Source: Oceanospirillaceae bacterium UBA1126 (GTDB taxonomy: Bacteria > Pseudomonadota > Gammaproteobacteria > Pseudomonadales > Balneatricaceae). From it: a DNA stretch of 6,600 nucleotides. The notes below the pieces were generated by a model, which saw only the letters and a list, made by a program, of their open reading frames with translations, ran no database searches and had not been told where the DNA came from. The DNA lies in assembly GCA_002312935.1 (NCBI GenBank), contig DCAT01000043.1, forward strand, positions 17,004 through 23,603. Direction: 5' to 3'. A program made the translations under genes and the position numbers. Shown one piece after another: positions 6,009 through 6,600 of this stretch. Numbering within the stretch: position 1 is the stretch's first letter; every line of letters starts with the position of its first letter.

Positions 6009-6600
6009 TCAAGGTTTACGCAAGGCACGGTTAGTTTTAGCTGTTGCCAAAGCCTGGGTGGGATCATCTGGCCAAGGGTGTCTTGGATAACGCCCCTTCA
6101 TTTCTTTTTTAACTTCGATATAACTGGTAGCCCAAAAATTAGCTAAGTCTTGAGTTACTTGCAATACCTGCCCACGAGGTGACAGTAGATGCACTTGTAA
6201 TGCAGTGCCGTAGCCCACACTGGGTGGCTCCTGCATGCCAAACAACTCTTGTAATTTAACAGCCAAGACTGGTGGGTTTTGGCTGTAATCAATAGTGTGA
6301 GCATTTCCTGATGGCACGGTGAAACGAGCAGGTGCAAGCTGTTCTAGCTGATTGGGTAAAGGCCAAGGCAAAAGATTGGACAATATTTGTTTTAAATTTA
6401 AGCGCTTAAGGTCTTGAACATGAGTGGCTGTGGCTAAAAATGGTCCAAGCCAATCTGACAAGGTCTCTATCAACCTTTGAGAAGATACGTTAGGCCAAGG
6501 GTTGGGTGTTCCTGCGCTACTGGGGTGGCTTTGGTGCAATAACTGTACCTTAGCTTGCAAGTTAAGGGTGTCTTTATCCCAGTTCAATGGCGATAATTTC
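6009..6600 (-). CDS. hrpB: ATP-dependent helicase HrpB, C-terminal part (start lies beyond the right edge)
   Basis: HrpB is a DEAH-box helicase-like protein of roughly 800 residues. Only about the last 196 residues are in the window; the frame stays open through base 6600. None of the helicase motifs are included. Recognition rests on the C-terminal HrpB domain: LIETLSDWLGPFL, LPWPLPNQLEQLAPARFTVP, SGNAHTIDYS, PPVLAVKLQELFGM, VHLLSPRGQVLQVTQDLANFW and the closing GRYPRHPWPDDP block, followed by the basic tail ALRKP. All of these fit the family's conserved end. A TTG codon at 6587-6585 could be mistaken for a start, but the protein continues upstream in frame. The gene is convergent with the beta-hydroxyacid dehydrogenase, and this is the only gene here that is likely part of the conserved chromosome backbone. 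Its cellular role is poorly defined. Confidence 0.93.
   Translation of the reverse strand, partial: KLSPLNWDKDTLNLQAKVQLLHQSHPSSAGTPNPWPNVSSQRLIETLSDWLGPFLATATHVQDLKRLNLKQILSNLLPWPLPNQLEQLAPARFTVPSGNAHTIDYSQNPPVLAVKLQELFGMQEPPSVGYGTALQVHLLSPRGQVLQVTQDLANFWATSYIEVKKEMKGRYPRHPWPDDPTQALATAKTNRALRKP

Noticed and set aside
6585..6587. TTG as the start of a 192-residue stand-alone protein
   Set aside because: The HrpB-like sequence continues in frame upstream to the window edge, so this is an internal leucine codon.
1..6600. CRISPR array, tRNA, insertion sequence or prophage remnant
   Set aside because: I saw no regularly spaced repeats, cloverleaf-like stretch, transposase or integrase motifs on either strand.

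Overview
The window looks like chromosomal DNA of a gammaproteobacterium, probably marine or otherwise free-living. The moderate-to-low GC content, the AT-rich intergenic DNA and an hrpB-type helicase gene at the right edge suggest this. The taxonomic guess is inference only; no rRNA or other marker is present.

Layout, left to right. (1) Bases 1-1998, minus strand: two genes of an ABC importer of the spermidine/putrescine (Pot) type. The ATPase gene comes first (1998 to 895, TTG start), then the periplasmic substrate-binding protein (782 down to the left edge, C-terminus missing). The permease genes are not in the window and would be expected beyond base 1. (2) Bases 1999-2617: a 619-base AT-rich gap with no convincing gene. 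It holds a terminator-like hairpin behind the SDR gene, five copies of the palindrome GTTAAC and other inverted repeats. (3) Bases 2618-3397, minus strand: a classical short-chain dehydrogenase/reductase (SDR). (4) Bases 3398-3553: a divergent promoter region. (5) Bases 3554-5987, plus strand: an aldehyde dehydrogenase followed 31 bases later by a beta-hydroxyacid dehydrogenase of the 3-hydroxyisobutyrate dehydrogenase type, probably one operon. (6) Bases 6009-6600, minus strand: the C-terminal part of HrpB, a DEAH-type helicase, convergent with the operon and running off the right edge.

Taken together, bases 1-5987 read as a catabolic island. It pairs an importer for a small, possibly amine-containing solute with three NAD(P)-dependent dehydrogenases (alcohol/ketone, aldehyde/acid, beta-hydroxyacid/semialdehyde). 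The three dehydrogenases share one divergent control region, so they probably act in one pathway. The sequence alone does not name the substrate, and the link to the transporter rests on proximity only. I found no CRISPR array, tRNA, rRNA, insertion sequence or toxin/defence gene. The most unusual points are the GTTAAC cluster, the divergent three-dehydrogenase arrangement, and the C-terminal tail and unusual lysine region of the beta-hydroxyacid dehydrogenase.
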